A stretch of DNA of 64,000 nucleotides from CALSMU01 sp963926405 (GTDB taxonomy: Bacteria; Bacteroidota; Bacteroidia; Flavobacteriales_D; Parvicellaceae), in assembly GCA_963926405.1 (NCBI GenBank), contig CAWUXI010000019.1:10328-74327 (forward strand), in the 5' to 3' direction. A program made the translations under genes and the position numbers. Positions within the stretch are counted from its first letter, which is position 1, and each line of letters begins with the position of its first letter. Below are positions 27,779-35,850 of this stretch, one piece after another. The notes under the pieces are model-generated. The model worked only from the letters and a program-made list of their open reading frames with translations, had not been told where the DNA came from and made no database searches.

Positions 27779-27809
27779 CAAATTTACATTATAATCTTAT
27801 CAAAATCAA
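27779..27809 (-). promoter_or_regulatory. Promoter of the MORN-lipoprotein-subtilase operon
   Basis: On the minus strand, TTG (27809-27807), a 20-nt spacer and TAAATTTG (27786-27779) match the consensus fully. The -7 box ends 5 nt before the ATG at 27773, so the transcript should be leaderless or nearly so. Confidence 0.6.
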
Positions 27810-27901
27810 CAACCCTGCCGATATAAGCGCAGTGACATTTGGAACAATTGGTTACAGAAGAAATATTGACCGCTTTTGGAACTCCTGTAGCATACTTTAT
27901 T

Positions 27902-27931
27902 TTGCTTATAGTTTAGAATATTATATCTTAG
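27902..27931 (+). promoter_or_regulatory. Promoter candidate for the 80-aa lipoprotein
   Basis: TTG at 27902-27904, a 19-nt spacer and TATCTTAG at 27924-27931 (7 of 8), 31 nt before the ATG. It is divergent from the MORN operon promoter. Confidence 0.4.
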
Positions 27932-27962
27932 CAGGAAGTTATAATTTATAAAAAAACTAAAA

Positions 27963-28205
27963 ATGAAAAAATTAGCAATGGTATTGGGTGTTGCAGCATT
28001 ATTTGCTGGAACTACATCGTGTAAAAAAGATTTTGTATGTGAATGCACTGACAGTGGACTTTCCTACACAATCACTTTTAAAGAATCTAAAAAAGCAGCT
28101 GCTGCTGCAATGTGCGAAGGAAAAGGTATTGGAAGTATTGAGTACAATTTTGGTGGAGTAACGACTACCGCTTCTTCTGACAGCACTGGTTGTACTTTAC
28201 AATAA
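27963..28205 (+). CDS. Small lipoprotein, four-Cys, unknown function
   Basis: This 80-aa protein has a lipoprotein signal with lipobox TTSC (Cys20) and KKDFVCECTDSGLSYTITF after it. Four cysteines (two in VCEC, one in AAMCEG, one near the end in TGCTLQ) could form two disulfides. An Ala-rich helix (KKAAAAAMCEGKG) sits in the middle. It has its own promoter candidate and a strong terminator, so it is a monocistronic and probably well-expressed unit. I do not know its role. Confidence 0.8.
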   Translation: MKKLAMVLGVAALFAGTTSCKKDFVCECTDSGLSYTITFKESKKAAAAAMCEGKGIGSIEYNFGGVTTTASSDSTGCTLQ

Positions 28206-28224
28206 GTAAAAAACTAACATTTAA

Positions 28225-28251
28225 GGGGGCAATATTAGCCCCCTTTTTTTT
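28225..28251 (+). terminator. Strong intrinsic terminator
   Basis: GGGGGC (28225-28230) pairs with GCCCCC (28238-28243) across a 7-nt loop and is followed by eight Ts. It closes the 80-aa lipoprotein gene. Confidence 0.92.
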
Positions 28252-28265
28252 CGCCGATCCAACAA

Positions 28266-29165
28266 ATGGCTTTAATACTTAAAACATTAACATCTTGTTT
28301 GTTAATTATTTCATTAACATTCAAATTAATACATCTTGAATATTTCGAGTTTTCATTGGTTGAAACAGGTATTTCTAACTGGTATTATGCTGCCATCATA
28401 GCCAGAATTGTAATCATAGTAGAGTTTATAATAGCTACCTCTATCCTATTCCATTCTATAAAACCTAAAATACTTTCATCTTTACTTTTATTACTTTGTA
28501 TATTCTATGGTTTTGATCTTTTTTTAAAACCAGAAGACGGCATGTTTTCATCCTATTTTTTACTCTCTTTCTACAATAAACCTATAGTTATAAGTACCTT
28601 GTCTTTGCTGCTTTTATCTTTGTACATCCATCTAAAACACACACCCCCCGCTGGTAAAAGAAAAAGATCTGTAATTATCAACATTAGTTTATTCCTTATT
28701 ATTTCAATCTTAACCTTTTCAACGAATCCAATTTATATTGATGACTTTCAGAAAAATGAAACATCTGTAGAAAAGTCAAACTTGGATTGGAGTACCATCT
28801 ATCAAAATTGTGAAGAAAAAAACATTATTCTTACCCCCGAAACAGAAGTGTTTTTTGCCTTTTTAAGTACCTCATGCTACTATTGTAATAGTGCAGCAAT
28901 TAGACTAGGCGTTTCAAAAAGAGCTAAATTAAACGCTACTCAAATTGTACTAGTTTTCCCGGGAAACATAAAAGATACCGAATATTTTATTGAAAGAAAC
29001 AGATGTGATTTCCCTTATATTCGCATTTCCAAAGATGAATTTAGAAAATTAGCAGGCAATGAGTTTCCAGCATTTTTCAAAGTTAAAAACAAAAAGGAAA
29101 CCAATTATTACACAGGAAGAACATTAAACCTAAGGGAGTTAGATAATTTGTTTCAACTAAACTAA
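28266..29165 (+). CDS. MauE/DoxX-like membrane protein fused to a thioredoxin-like domain
   Basis: At 299 aa, the first half has four or five membrane helices in the MauE/DoxX arrangement. After a linker at about 150-175 comes a thioredoxin-like domain facing the periplasm, with the redox motif TSCYYC (Cys204 and Cys207), a strand TQIVLVFPG and a proline-containing FPAFFKV in the cis-Pro position. MauE-type proteins, like DsbB/DsbD, relay electrons to periplasmic cysteines. Its end overlaps the convergent acetyltransferase by 4 bp. Confidence 0.75.
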   Translation: MALILKTLTSCLLIISLTFKLIHLEYFEFSLVETGISNWYYAAIIARIVIIVEFIIATSILFHSIKPKILSSLLLLLCIFYGFDLFLKPEDGMFSSYFLLSFYNKPIVISTLSLLLLSLYIHLKHTPPAGKRKRSVIINISLFLIISILTFSTNPIYIDDFQKNETSVEKSNLDWSTIYQNCEEKNIILTPETEVFFAFLSTSCYYCNSAAIRLGVSKRAKLNATQIVLVFPGNIKDTEYFIERNRCDFPYIRISKDEFRKLAGNEFPAFFKVKNKKETNYYTGRTLNLRELDNLFQLN

Positions 29166-29611
29166 GGCTTGTAAAGCATTTCCATATGGGGTATATTGTC
29201 TTCTAAATACTCCTCTCCTGTTTCTACAAACCCAAATGATTTATAATATTTCAACAGATATATTTGAGCAGAGATTCGAACTGGAACCTCTCCAAAATGA
29301 AGCTTAACAAACTTCATAGACTGCTCCATTAACTGTTTGCCAATCCCCTTTCCTCTAACAGTTGGAGAAGTAACTACTCTGCCAATAGCAACCTCAACAT
29401 AAGACTTTCCTGGTTTTAAAATACGAGCAGTAGCAACAATATTTCCTTCATACTCTTTAAACACATGCAATGCATCTTTATCCTTACCATCCACATCTAA
29501 ATATGGACAATTCTGCTCAACGACGAAAACAGTTTCACGCAATTGAATTATATCATGAAACTCATTTAGCGACAACTCTTTAAATGCTTTACAACTCCAT
29601 TTCATATTCAA
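29162..29611 (-). CDS. GNAT-family N-acetyltransferase (ElaA-like)
   Basis: At 149 aa this is an ElaA-type GNAT. ElaA hallmarks are the LRETVFVVEQNCPYLDVDGKD block, VEVAIGRVVTSPTVRGKGIGKQLM with the acetyl-CoA pyrophosphate loop, and a C-terminal YYKSFGFVETGEEYLEDNIPHMEML. The substrate is unknown for this group. Two Met codons at positions 1 and 3 are both possible starts. Confidence 0.9.
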   Translation of the reverse strand: MNMKWSCKAFKELSLNEFHDIIQLRETVFVVEQNCPYLDVDGKDKDALHVFKEYEGNIVATARILKPGKSYVEVAIGRVVTSPTVRGKGIGKQLMEQSMKFVKLHFGEVPVRISAQIYLLKYYKSFGFVETGEEYLEDNIPHMEMLYKP

Positions 29612-29660
29612 CTTGGATTATTTTATTATAATTTAATGCAAAGTATTAACTTTATACCAA

Positions 29661-30695
29661 ATGAGTGACGAAAGTATCAATAAGAATTTTCAATTAAAAA
29701 AACGAGCGGAAATTTCGTTGGACAAATATGTTACTGGAATTTTATCTGGAGATATTTCTTTGTTAAGTGCTGCAATAACGCTTATTGAAAGTGCAAACCC
29801 AAAGCACAGAAAACTTGCAGAGCAAATAATTGAAAAATGCCTTCCGCACAGCGGAAAATCCATTCGCATAGGAATTACGGGTGTTCCAGGTGTTGGCAAA
29901 AGCACATTTATTGAGTCTTTTGGAACTTTCCTTACAACTCAAGACAGAAAATTAGCCGTTCTCGCTATCGATCCAAGTAGTCAAAAAAGTGGCGGTTCCA
30001 TATTAGGTGACAAAACTAGAATGGAGGATTTGTCTACAAATAAAAATGCTTTTGTAAGGCCTTCACCATCAAAAGGTTCTTTGGGAGGTGTAGCAAGAAA
30101 CACGCGTGAAACCATAATTTTATGCGAAGCTGCTGGATATAATACTATTCTAATTGAAACAGTTGGTGTTGGACAGTCTGAAATTGCGGTACATGGAATG
30201 GTAGATTTTTTCTTACTAATGATGCTCGCTGGTGCTGGAGACGAACTACAAGGCATAAAACGTGGCATTATGGAGATGGCAGACGCAGTTGTTATAACAA
30301 AAGCAGACGGTGAGAATATAGTCAATTCGAAAAGGGCTAAAACTGAATATAAAAATGCACTTCACCTTTTTCCGGCTTCTGAAAGTAATTGGACACCAAC
30401 AGTAAGCATATGCAGTGCATATGATAATTCTGGGATTGAGAATATTTGGAACACTATTCAATCCTACCAGAACCAAACAACTATTAATGGTTACTTTGAT
30501 CATAAAAGAAAAAACCAATCAAAATATTGGATGTATGAAACTATCAATGAAGAACTAAAAAGAACCTTCTTCAATAATCCTGAAATATCTAAAGAGATAA
30601 TAAAATTAGAGCAAGAGGTTACTGACGGTTCAATAAGTCCATTTAAAGCAGCTCATTTATTATTGGCTAAAACTTTAAAAGATGAGTTTGATTAA
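29661..30695 (+). CDS. meaB: Methylmalonyl-CoA mutase-associated GTPase MeaB
   Basis: At 344 aa this G3E-family GTPase protects and loads adenosylcobalamin-dependent methylmalonyl-CoA mutase. The P-loop ITGVPGVGKSTFIE, the switch region LAIDPSSQKSGGSILGDKTRM, the VRPSPSKGSLGGVA block, the ETVGVGQSE motif and the VITKAD specificity motif are in order. The mutase itself is not in the window. A 111-aa gene starts 14 bp before its stop, so the two are probably coupled. Confidence 0.94.
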   Translation: MSDESINKNFQLKKRAEISLDKYVTGILSGDISLLSAAITLIESANPKHRKLAEQIIEKCLPHSGKSIRIGITGVPGVGKSTFIESFGTFLTTQDRKLAVLAIDPSSQKSGGSILGDKTRMEDLSTNKNAFVRPSPSKGSLGGVARNTRETIILCEAAGYNTILIETVGVGQSEIAVHGMVDFFLLMMLAGAGDELQGIKRGIMEMADAVVITKADGENIVNSKRAKTEYKNALHLFPASESNWTPTVSICSAYDNSGIENIWNTIQSYQNQTTINGYFDHKRKNQSKYWMYETINEELKRTFFNNPEISKEIIKLEQEVTDGSISPFKAAHLLLAKTLKDEFD

Positions 30696-31017
30696 AAGAT
30701 ACAACAACCATACTGTAAAAGAACTGATTATTATTCTTGATTCTGGCGATGACTATACAGAAGAAGCAAAAGAAGCTATTCGAACTATTTTAGAGTTTAA
30801 AAATACTTCTGATAGAGAAGTGAGTGAAATAGCATTCGAATATTGGGAACAAAAAATAAACGATAATATAAAGTCAATTCTACTTAATAATAAAAAGCCA
30901 GTAAGTCAAATTATATCCGAAGATGAAATGAAAGGAATTTTGGTTGCTGCATTTGAGAAATACAGGGAAACGCAACAACTTTTTGAGATAGATACGACCA
31001 AATATTGGTTTGTATAA
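30682..31017 (+). CDS. Hypothetical protein coupled to meaB
   Basis: This 111-aa, all-helical acidic protein begins 14 bp inside the meaB end. It has no signal, membrane segment or metal motif. Sequence such as HTVKELIIILDSGDDYTEEAKEAIRTIL is typical of small helical bundles. I do not recognise a family. The overlap suggests it is translated together with MeaB; a bidirectional terminator follows. Confidence 0.75.
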   Translation: MSLIKRYNNHTVKELIIILDSGDDYTEEAKEAIRTILEFKNTSDREVSEIAFEYWEQKINDNIKSILLNNKKPVSQIISEDEMKGILVAAFEKYRETQQLFEIDTTKYWFV

Positions 31018-31020
31018 CAA

Positions 31021-31052
31021 AAAAGCTCCCTACCTTTCGATAGAGAGCTTTA
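31021..31052 (-). terminator. Bidirectional terminator between gdhA and the meaB-coupled gene
   Basis: AAAGCT (31022-31027) pairs with AGCTTT (31046-31051), with a longer inner stem that has one mismatch and a short loop. Read on the minus strand a run of six Ts follows, so it suits gdhA best. Confidence 0.75.
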
Positions 31053-31069
31053 AATTTTAAATTAATTTC

Positions 31070-32419
31070 TTAAACCAAACCTTGGTCTAACATAGAATCT
31101 GCAACTTTTACGAAACCAGCAATATTTGCTCCTTTTACATAATCTACATAGTCACCTTCCGTTCCATATTCCACACATTGTGAGTGAATACTTCTCATAA
31201 TAGCATGTAATTTCTCATCCACTTCTTCAGCTGTCCAAGAAAGACGTAAAGAATTTTGAGACATTTCTAAACCTGATGTTGCAACTCCTCCAGCGTTAGA
31301 TGCTTTTCCAGGTGCAAATAATATTTTAGCTCTGTCAAATTCAGCAACAGCTTCAGGTGTAGAAGGCATATTAGCTCCTTCCGCTACGCAGATGCAGCCA
31401 TTTGCTAGTAATGTTTTAGCTTCTGATTGATTCAATTCATTTTGAGTTGCACAAGGAAGTGCTACATCACATTTTTCATTCCATGGTCGGCTACCTTCTA
31501 CAAAACTAGCTCCATCAAAATGAGCAGCATATTCGCTAATTCTTCCTCTGCGATTATTTTTTAATTCCATTATCCATGCTAATTTATTAGCATCAATTCC
31601 AGCAGGGTCAATAATGTATCCTTTAGAATCACTCATTGTTATGACTTTCGCTCCAAATTGCGTTGCTTTTTCACAAGCATATTGCGCAACATTTCCAGAA
31701 CCAGAAATAGCAACTGTTTTACCCTCAAAAGAATCTCCTTTTGTATTCAACATCTCTGCTGCAAAATATACTGTTCCGTAGCCTGTAGCTTCTGGACGAA
31801 TCAATGATCCTCCCCAATTACGACCTTTTCCAGTTAAAATACCTGTAAACTCGTTACGTAATCTTTTGTATTGACCAAACATATAACCAATCTCTCTTCC
31901 TCCAACACCTATATCTCCAGCTGGAACATCTGTATTTGGGCCAATATGGCGAGCTAACTCAGACATGAAAGATTGACAAAATTTCATTACCTCATTATCC
32001 GATTTTCCCTTGGGGTCAAAATCAGAACCCCCTTTTCCTCCACCCATAGGCAAAGTAGTTAGTGAATTTTTAAATACCTGCTCGAAACCTAAAAACTTTA
32101 ATATAGATAAATTCACAGATGGATGAAAACGCAAACCTCCTTTATAAGGTCCAATTGCGGAGTTAAACTCGACACGAAAACCTCTATTAATTTGAGCTTC
32201 CCCAGCATCATCTAGCCAAGGAACTCTAAAAATAATTGTTCTTTCTGGTTCAACCATTCTTTCAAGAATTTTGGCATCCTTGTATTTTGGTTTATCAGCG
32301 ATAAATGGAATAATTGCCTCAGCTACCTCAGTTACTGCTTGTAAAAACTCCGTTTCGTGCGCTTGTTTTGCTTTAACACTATCGATAAAAGCATCTATTT
32401 CTGATTGAAATTCTAACAT
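31070..32419 (-). CDS. gdhA: NADP-type glutamate dehydrogenase
   Basis: At 449 aa this matches the small hexameric class I enzymes. The substrate pocket is visible as GPYKGGLRFHPSVN and PMGGGKGGSDFDPKG (catalytic Lys), with the PAGDIGVGGREIGYMFGQYKRL block and the dinucleotide-binding AISGSGNVAQYA. It links 2-oxoglutarate plus ammonium to glutamate. A TACATTTG -7 box lies 37 nt before the start and a terminator after the stop, so it is monocistronic. Confidence 0.96.
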   Translation of the reverse strand: MLEFQSEIDAFIDSVKAKQAHETEFLQAVTEVAEAIIPFIADKPKYKDAKILERMVEPERTIIFRVPWLDDAGEAQINRGFRVEFNSAIGPYKGGLRFHPSVNLSILKFLGFEQVFKNSLTTLPMGGGKGGSDFDPKGKSDNEVMKFCQSFMSELARHIGPNTDVPAGDIGVGGREIGYMFGQYKRLRNEFTGILTGKGRNWGGSLIRPEATGYGTVYFAAEMLNTKGDSFEGKTVAISGSGNVAQYACEKATQFGAKVITMSDSKGYIIDPAGIDANKLAWIMELKNNRRGRISEYAAHFDGASFVEGSRPWNEKCDVALPCATQNELNQSEAKTLLANGCICVAEGANMPSTPEAVAEFDRAKILFAPGKASNAGGVATSGLEMSQNSLRLSWTAEEVDEKLHAIMRSIHSQCVEYGTEGDYVDYVKGANIAGFVKVADSMLDQGLV

Positions 32420-32456
32420 TTAAGTTGTTTATTTAATTATTAAAATATAGGTTGAG

Positions 32457-32464
32457 CAAATGTA
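32457..32464 (-). promoter_or_regulatory. -7 element of gdhA
   Basis: TACATTTG on the minus strand is a full match, 37 nt before the ATG. The -33 region offers only TTATG, 18 nt upstream. Confidence 0.35.
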
Positions 32465-32528
32465 TTCTTTTTTTAAATTTAGCATAAAATTTCTTGATTT
32501 TTTTTGATATTTTTTTTCAATTGAATTA

Positions 32529-33209
32529 CTAAGCTAAGGTAAGCATCTCATCCCAAAGGGGATCAGAAGGTGGATTAGCTGTAATCGTTACTGGCTTATC
32601 CTGAATCGGATGGATAAAACTAATACTTCGAGCATGTAAATGAATGGAACCATCTTTATTGGTTCTTTTCCCTCCATACTTAACATCTCCTTTAATAATA
32701 CAACCTGCCGTGCTTAATTGAACTCTAATCTGATGATGACGTCCAGTTTTTGGATCAACCACTAAATAATAATAGTTTTTACTTCTTCCTAAAAGCTTGT
32801 AATCCAATTCCGCGCGCTTACTCCCCTTTACTTCTTTATCGTATCCACGAGATTTATTTTTCTCTTGGCTCTTCTTTAAGTAATGAATCAATGTTTGCTC
32901 GATTTCTGGTGGTTTTGACTCTACAATTGCCCAGTATGTTTTCTGAATTTGTTTGTCCTGAAAAAGCTTATTCATTCGAACCAATGCTTTACTTGTCCTA
33001 GCAAAAATAATAACTCCTCCAACAGGTCTATCTAATCGGTGAATAATCCCTAAATACACCTCTCCTGGCTTATTGAACTTCTTCTTTATATATGCTTTTA
33101 CTTTATCCGCTAAAGTCTCATCTTCCGTTTTATCGGCTTGCACCAAATCTCCCGCTACTTTTAGCACGGCAATGATGTGATTGTCTTCGTATAGTACTTT
33201 TAAACTCAT
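32529..33209 (-). CDS. RluA-family pseudouridine synthase (no S4 domain)
   Basis: At 226 aa it starts directly with the catalytic fold (LKVLYEDNHIIAVLK). The active-site block is GIIHRLDRPVGGVIIFARTSKAL with the catalytic Asp, and the C-terminus has RHHQIRVQLSTAGCIIKGDVKYGG. The S4 RNA-binding domain of RluC/D is absent, as in the TruC/RluA subgroup. The target (tRNA or 23S rRNA) cannot be told from sequence. A palindromic repeat separates it from panB, which lies upstream on the same strand. Confidence 0.92.
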   Translation of the reverse strand: MSLKVLYEDNHIIAVLKVAGDLVQADKTEDETLADKVKAYIKKKFNKPGEVYLGIIHRLDRPVGGVIIFARTSKALVRMNKLFQDKQIQKTYWAIVESKPPEIEQTLIHYLKKSQEKNKSRGYDKEVKGSKRAELDYKLLGRSKNYYYLVVDPKTGRHHQIRVQLSTAGCIIKGDVKYGGKRTNKDGSIHLHARSISFIHPIQDKPVTITANPPSDPLWDEMLTLA

Positions 33210-33233
33210 TCATTATATGTATAAAGTATAATT

Positions 33234-33277
33234 GTATTAAGTATTAAGTTGTTTTGAGTCTACTTAATACTTAATAC
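33234..33277. repeat. Heptamer-built palindrome, copy A
   Basis: GTATTAAGTATTAAGT (33234-33249) and its exact complement ACTTAATACTTAATAC (33262-33277) form a 16-bp perfect inverted repeat around a 12-nt loop. Each arm is two copies of the heptamer GTATTAA. A related palindrome lies at 53724-53762. Confidence 0.8.
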
Positions 33278-33291
33278 ATCATACAATTAAA

Positions 33292-34107
33292 TCAATACTG
33301 CTCCTTTTCATTAGGAAAATCTCCGCTCTTAACATCGCTAATATAATTTTTAAAAGCACCTTTCATTTCTTCATATAAATTATGATACCTTCTTAAAAAT
33401 CGCGGTGAAAATTCCTGAGTAATTCCTAACATATCATGCACCACTAATACTTGTCCATCAATGTTACCTCCAGCTCCTATTCCAATAACCGGAATAGTAA
33501 CTTCTTTGGCTACTTTTGCGGCTAATTCAGCTGGAACTTTTTCTAAAATTAAGGCGAAACAACCTGCCTCTTCTAGAATTTTAGCATCTTCGATTAAAAC
33601 CTCTGCCTCATCCTCTGCTTTTGCACGAACGGTGTATGTACCAAATTTATATATGGATTGTGGAGTTAGTCCTAAATGACCCATTACTGGTATTCCTGCA
33701 GATAAAATTCTATCAACCGATTCTTTAATTTCACGACCACCTTCCAACTTAACAGCGTGTGCTTCGGCTTCTTTCATAATTCGAACAGCAGAACGAAGAG
33801 CCTCCTTTGAATCTCCTTGGTACGTTCCAAATGGTAAATCAACAACTACTAGCGCCCTGTTTACAGCTCTAATTACAGAAGCTGCATGGTAAATCATTTG
33901 ATCTAGGGTTATAGGAAGTGTAGTTTCATGTCCAGCCATTACATTTGAGGCAGAATCTCCGACCAAAATTATATCCATCCCGGATTGGTCTACAATACTT
34001 GCCATAGAATAATCATAGGCAGTTAGCATTGATATTTTCTCTCCACGATGCTTCATTTCTTGCAACACGTGGGTGGTTACTCTTTTCACTTGTTTATGAA
34101 CAGACAT
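33292..34107 (-). CDS. panB: 3-methyl-2-oxobutanoate hydroxymethyltransferase
   Basis: At 271 aa this is the first enzyme of pantothenate synthesis, adding a hydroxymethyl group from methylene-THF to 2-oxoisovalerate. The Mg-binding Asp lies in IILVGDSASNVMAGHETT, with VVVDLPFGTYQGD, AVKLEGGREI, VMGHLGLTPQSI and IGIGAGGNIDGQVLVVHD following. A -7 box is 22 nt upstream of the start. panC and panD are not in the window. It is probably co-transcribed with the pseudouridine synthase gene, 82 bp downstream across a palindrome. Confidence 0.96.
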   Translation of the reverse strand: MSVHKQVKRVTTHVLQEMKHRGEKISMLTAYDYSMASIVDQSGMDIILVGDSASNVMAGHETTLPITLDQMIYHAASVIRAVNRALVVVDLPFGTYQGDSKEALRSAVRIMKEAEAHAVKLEGGREIKESVDRILSAGIPVMGHLGLTPQSIYKFGTYTVRAKAEDEAEVLIEDAKILEEAGCFALILEKVPAELAAKVAKEVTIPVIGIGAGGNIDGQVLVVHDMLGITQEFSPRFLRRYHNLYEEMKGAFKNYISDVKSGDFPNEKEQY

Positions 34108-34129
34108 TTTCTGAGTTTTAAATATGCCG

Positions 34130-34137
34130 CAAAAGTA
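34130..34137 (-). promoter_or_regulatory. -7 element of panB
   Basis: TACTTTTG on the minus strand is a full match, 22 nt before the start codon. No TTG is seen 17-23 nt further upstream. Confidence 0.4.
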
Positions 34138-34375
34138 AACTAAATTGTATTTGCGACTATCGTTTTAGGGATATAAAACAACATGCTTCTCTCCTTTTTA
34201 AAGAACTTAAAATATTAGCCACAACAATTGAAATTACATTGTTTGCTGTGAAATTTGCAGCAGATGCCGTAAAAGAGTTTACATAACGCTTTTTAAAACT
34301 GATATCTCTATAGATATTGCTTATTCCATTAATCAAAAGGTGAATTTCCCAAAGATTTTAAAGTACTTTTATTAC

Positions 34376-34396
34376 GTCCTGTAAAAGGACTTTTTT
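34376..34396 (+). terminator. Small intrinsic terminator with no gene assigned upstream
   Basis: GTCCT (34376-34380) pairs with AGGAC (34386-34390) across a 5-nt loop, followed by six Ts. No annotated plus-strand gene ends here, which hints at a short unrecognised transcript. Confidence 0.55.
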
Positions 34397-34519
34397 GGTT
34401 CTCCTAATTTACACTTGTTTTAACTGAACAACCTTTTACATTGAATGAAAAAGTTACAACGAAATCTATCTATTCCTTTATTATCTAGCAAAATTATTCT
34501 TTTTTTGTAGGATCTTAAG

Positions 34520-35149
34520 ATGATTACTCAATTTGCAAATAAGAAAATGGAACGCATACAATTACTTTTAGGCGTTGTCCTGTTTTGTATTTTTATTTCT
34601 TATAGCTTAAACCAGGCTTACCCAATATATTCTGCTTACATAATAATCGCCATTCTAATTCAAGCCGTTGCAGTTTTAATTCTAATGCGGCAAATGATGC
34701 AAAACAAAACATCTGTAAAGCCTTATTTCGGATGGAAAGCAAACAAATACAGTTCACTCCAGTTTAACTATTCACTTAAAATAATAGGCTTTTTATTACT
34801 AAGTGGATTAACTGCTTTACACTTTTATATCGACTACAAATACAACGGGAGCATAATGCCGCTAATTTATGACTATGGTATTGGGGGCATTCTTGCGCTT
34901 GCTTTAAAATTTATCGTATTAGAACGAAAATGGAACGTTGGCTTGGCTGATAAGGGCATTATTTTTGGTTCTAAATTTGACACTAAACTAATAATATGGG
35001 AGGATATAACTAAATATGATATTGACAAAAACAACAATGAAATTATTATTACATGTAAGTCCAATCAACCTATAAAAACTATTAAATTACAGGTAGGAAA
35101 GCAACTGAAAAATTCTATATTAATTCTCGAACAAGCCGTTTCAAAATGA
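34520..35149 (+). CDS. Membrane protein with C-terminal PH-like domain, tandem copy 1
   Basis: This 209-aa protein has about four hydrophobic segments (two at 15-60, two at 85-140) and a soluble C-terminal domain of 65 residues starting LADKGIIFGSKFDTKLIIWEDITKYDI. That block, with a strand ending EIIITCKSN, resembles bacterial PH-like (DUF5673-type) domains. Its stop overlaps the next start by 4 bp (ATGA). The neighbouring gene encodes a similar C-terminal block, so the two are tandem paralogues. Function unknown. Confidence 0.72.
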   Translation: MITQFANKKMERIQLLLGVVLFCIFISYSLNQAYPIYSAYIIIAILIQAVAVLILMRQMMQNKTSVKPYFGWKANKYSSLQFNYSLKIIGFLLLSGLTALHFYIDYKYNGSIMPLIYDYGIGGILALALKFIVLERKWNVGLADKGIIFGSKFDTKLIIWEDITKYDIDKNNNEIIITCKSNQPIKTIKLQVGKQLKNSILILEQAVSK

Positions 35150-35850
35150 TTGCTGAGCAAGTCACTAAAAATAAAAATACGGTTACTATTGTTGCTTTTG
35201 TATTCGTTTGCATCTTCCTTAATATAGAACACATTGCTTCTATTGCCCATTTCTCCTTGCCCGAAATCATCAGAAACTATGCACATTTCTTCCCTCTTAT
35301 ATTTGTTGCTGTTGTTTTTCTGCAAAAGAAATCGCCCCAAATAGAAATCGATGATGCAGAACTATGGGAAGTAAAAAGAAAGAAAGCTCTTCAAGTAAAT
35401 AATACAAAGTCAATTCTTAGGTATATAATGGTAGCTGGTGTTGGGTTTATTTTTCTTTTAAGCAACATTTATGATTCGAAACAGGGTTTCTCAGGCTATA
35501 ATAAAACCATACTTTTTTTCCTTGCTTTAATGATCGCAATTAGTCTAATTTATAATTATCTCAAAGCAGGCTTTCTAGTTGGATATTGCAGCAAAGGTGT
35601 TTTATACGGATACCCCTCTAAAATAATGCTAATTACCTGGGATTATCTAGCTGATTTTGAAATAAACGAAGAGTCTAAAACGATAAAAGTTTATTGTAAA
35701 CACAATTTATCTCTTCAAAAGATAATGCTGAAGAATGATGAACATTATGACGCAATAAAAAATCTTGTAACCGAGAATTTAACCTATAAAAATGTTGCAA
35801 ATTTATTGCAGGAGACTAACTACCAAGCTCCAAATTCGCAGCCTAAATGA
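35146..35850 (+). CDS. Membrane protein with C-terminal PH-like domain, tandem copy 2
   Basis: This 234-aa protein has a hydrophobic N-terminal half with four segments and a C-terminal domain, YCSKGVLYGYPSKIMLITWDYLADFEI followed by IKVYCKHN, which aligns with the same block in the gene upstream (KGx(I/L)xG, IxWxx(I/L), (D/E)I and K-N at the end). The 4-bp overlap indicates coupled translation. Its last 31 bp overlap the convergent S46 peptidase gene. Function unknown. Confidence 0.72.
   Translation: MIAEQVTKNKNTVTIVAFVFVCIFLNIEHIASIAHFSLPEIIRNYAHFFPLIFVAVVFLQKKSPQIEIDDAELWEVKRKKALQVNNTKSILRYIMVAGVGFIFLLSNIYDSKQGFSGYNKTILFFLALMIAISLIYNYLKAGFLVGYCSKGVLYGYPSKIMLITWDYLADFEINEESKTIKVYCKHNLSLQKIMLKNDEHYDAIKNLVTENLTYKNVANLLQETNYQAPNSQPK

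Larger units (their letters stand above)
34108..34519. other. 412-bp gap between panB and the tandem membrane genes
   Basis: The left end carries the panB promoter. On the plus strand a frame of about 55 codons without an ATG ends with KFAADAVKEFT and a TAA near 34284; it reads like the tail of a small protein but has no start. A short palindrome (ATATCT/AGATAT) follows near 34302-34317, then the hairpin and T-run at 34376-34396. I see no confident gene. Confidence 0.45.

Noticed and set aside
27806..28048. 80-codon minus-strand frame across the divergent promoter region
   Set aside because: It would cover both promoters and the start of the small lipoprotein, which has a clear signal peptide and lipobox.
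29981..30325. 114-codon minus-strand open frame
   Set aside because: Antisense to the meaB P-loop and switch region; the cysteine- and serine-rich translation has no signal of its own.
33234..33277. CRISPR or classic terminator reading of the palindromes near 33.2 and 53.7 kb
   Set aside because: There are no spacers or regular repeats, and the arms are AT-rich without a T-run, so neither fits. They were kept as dispersed repeats.
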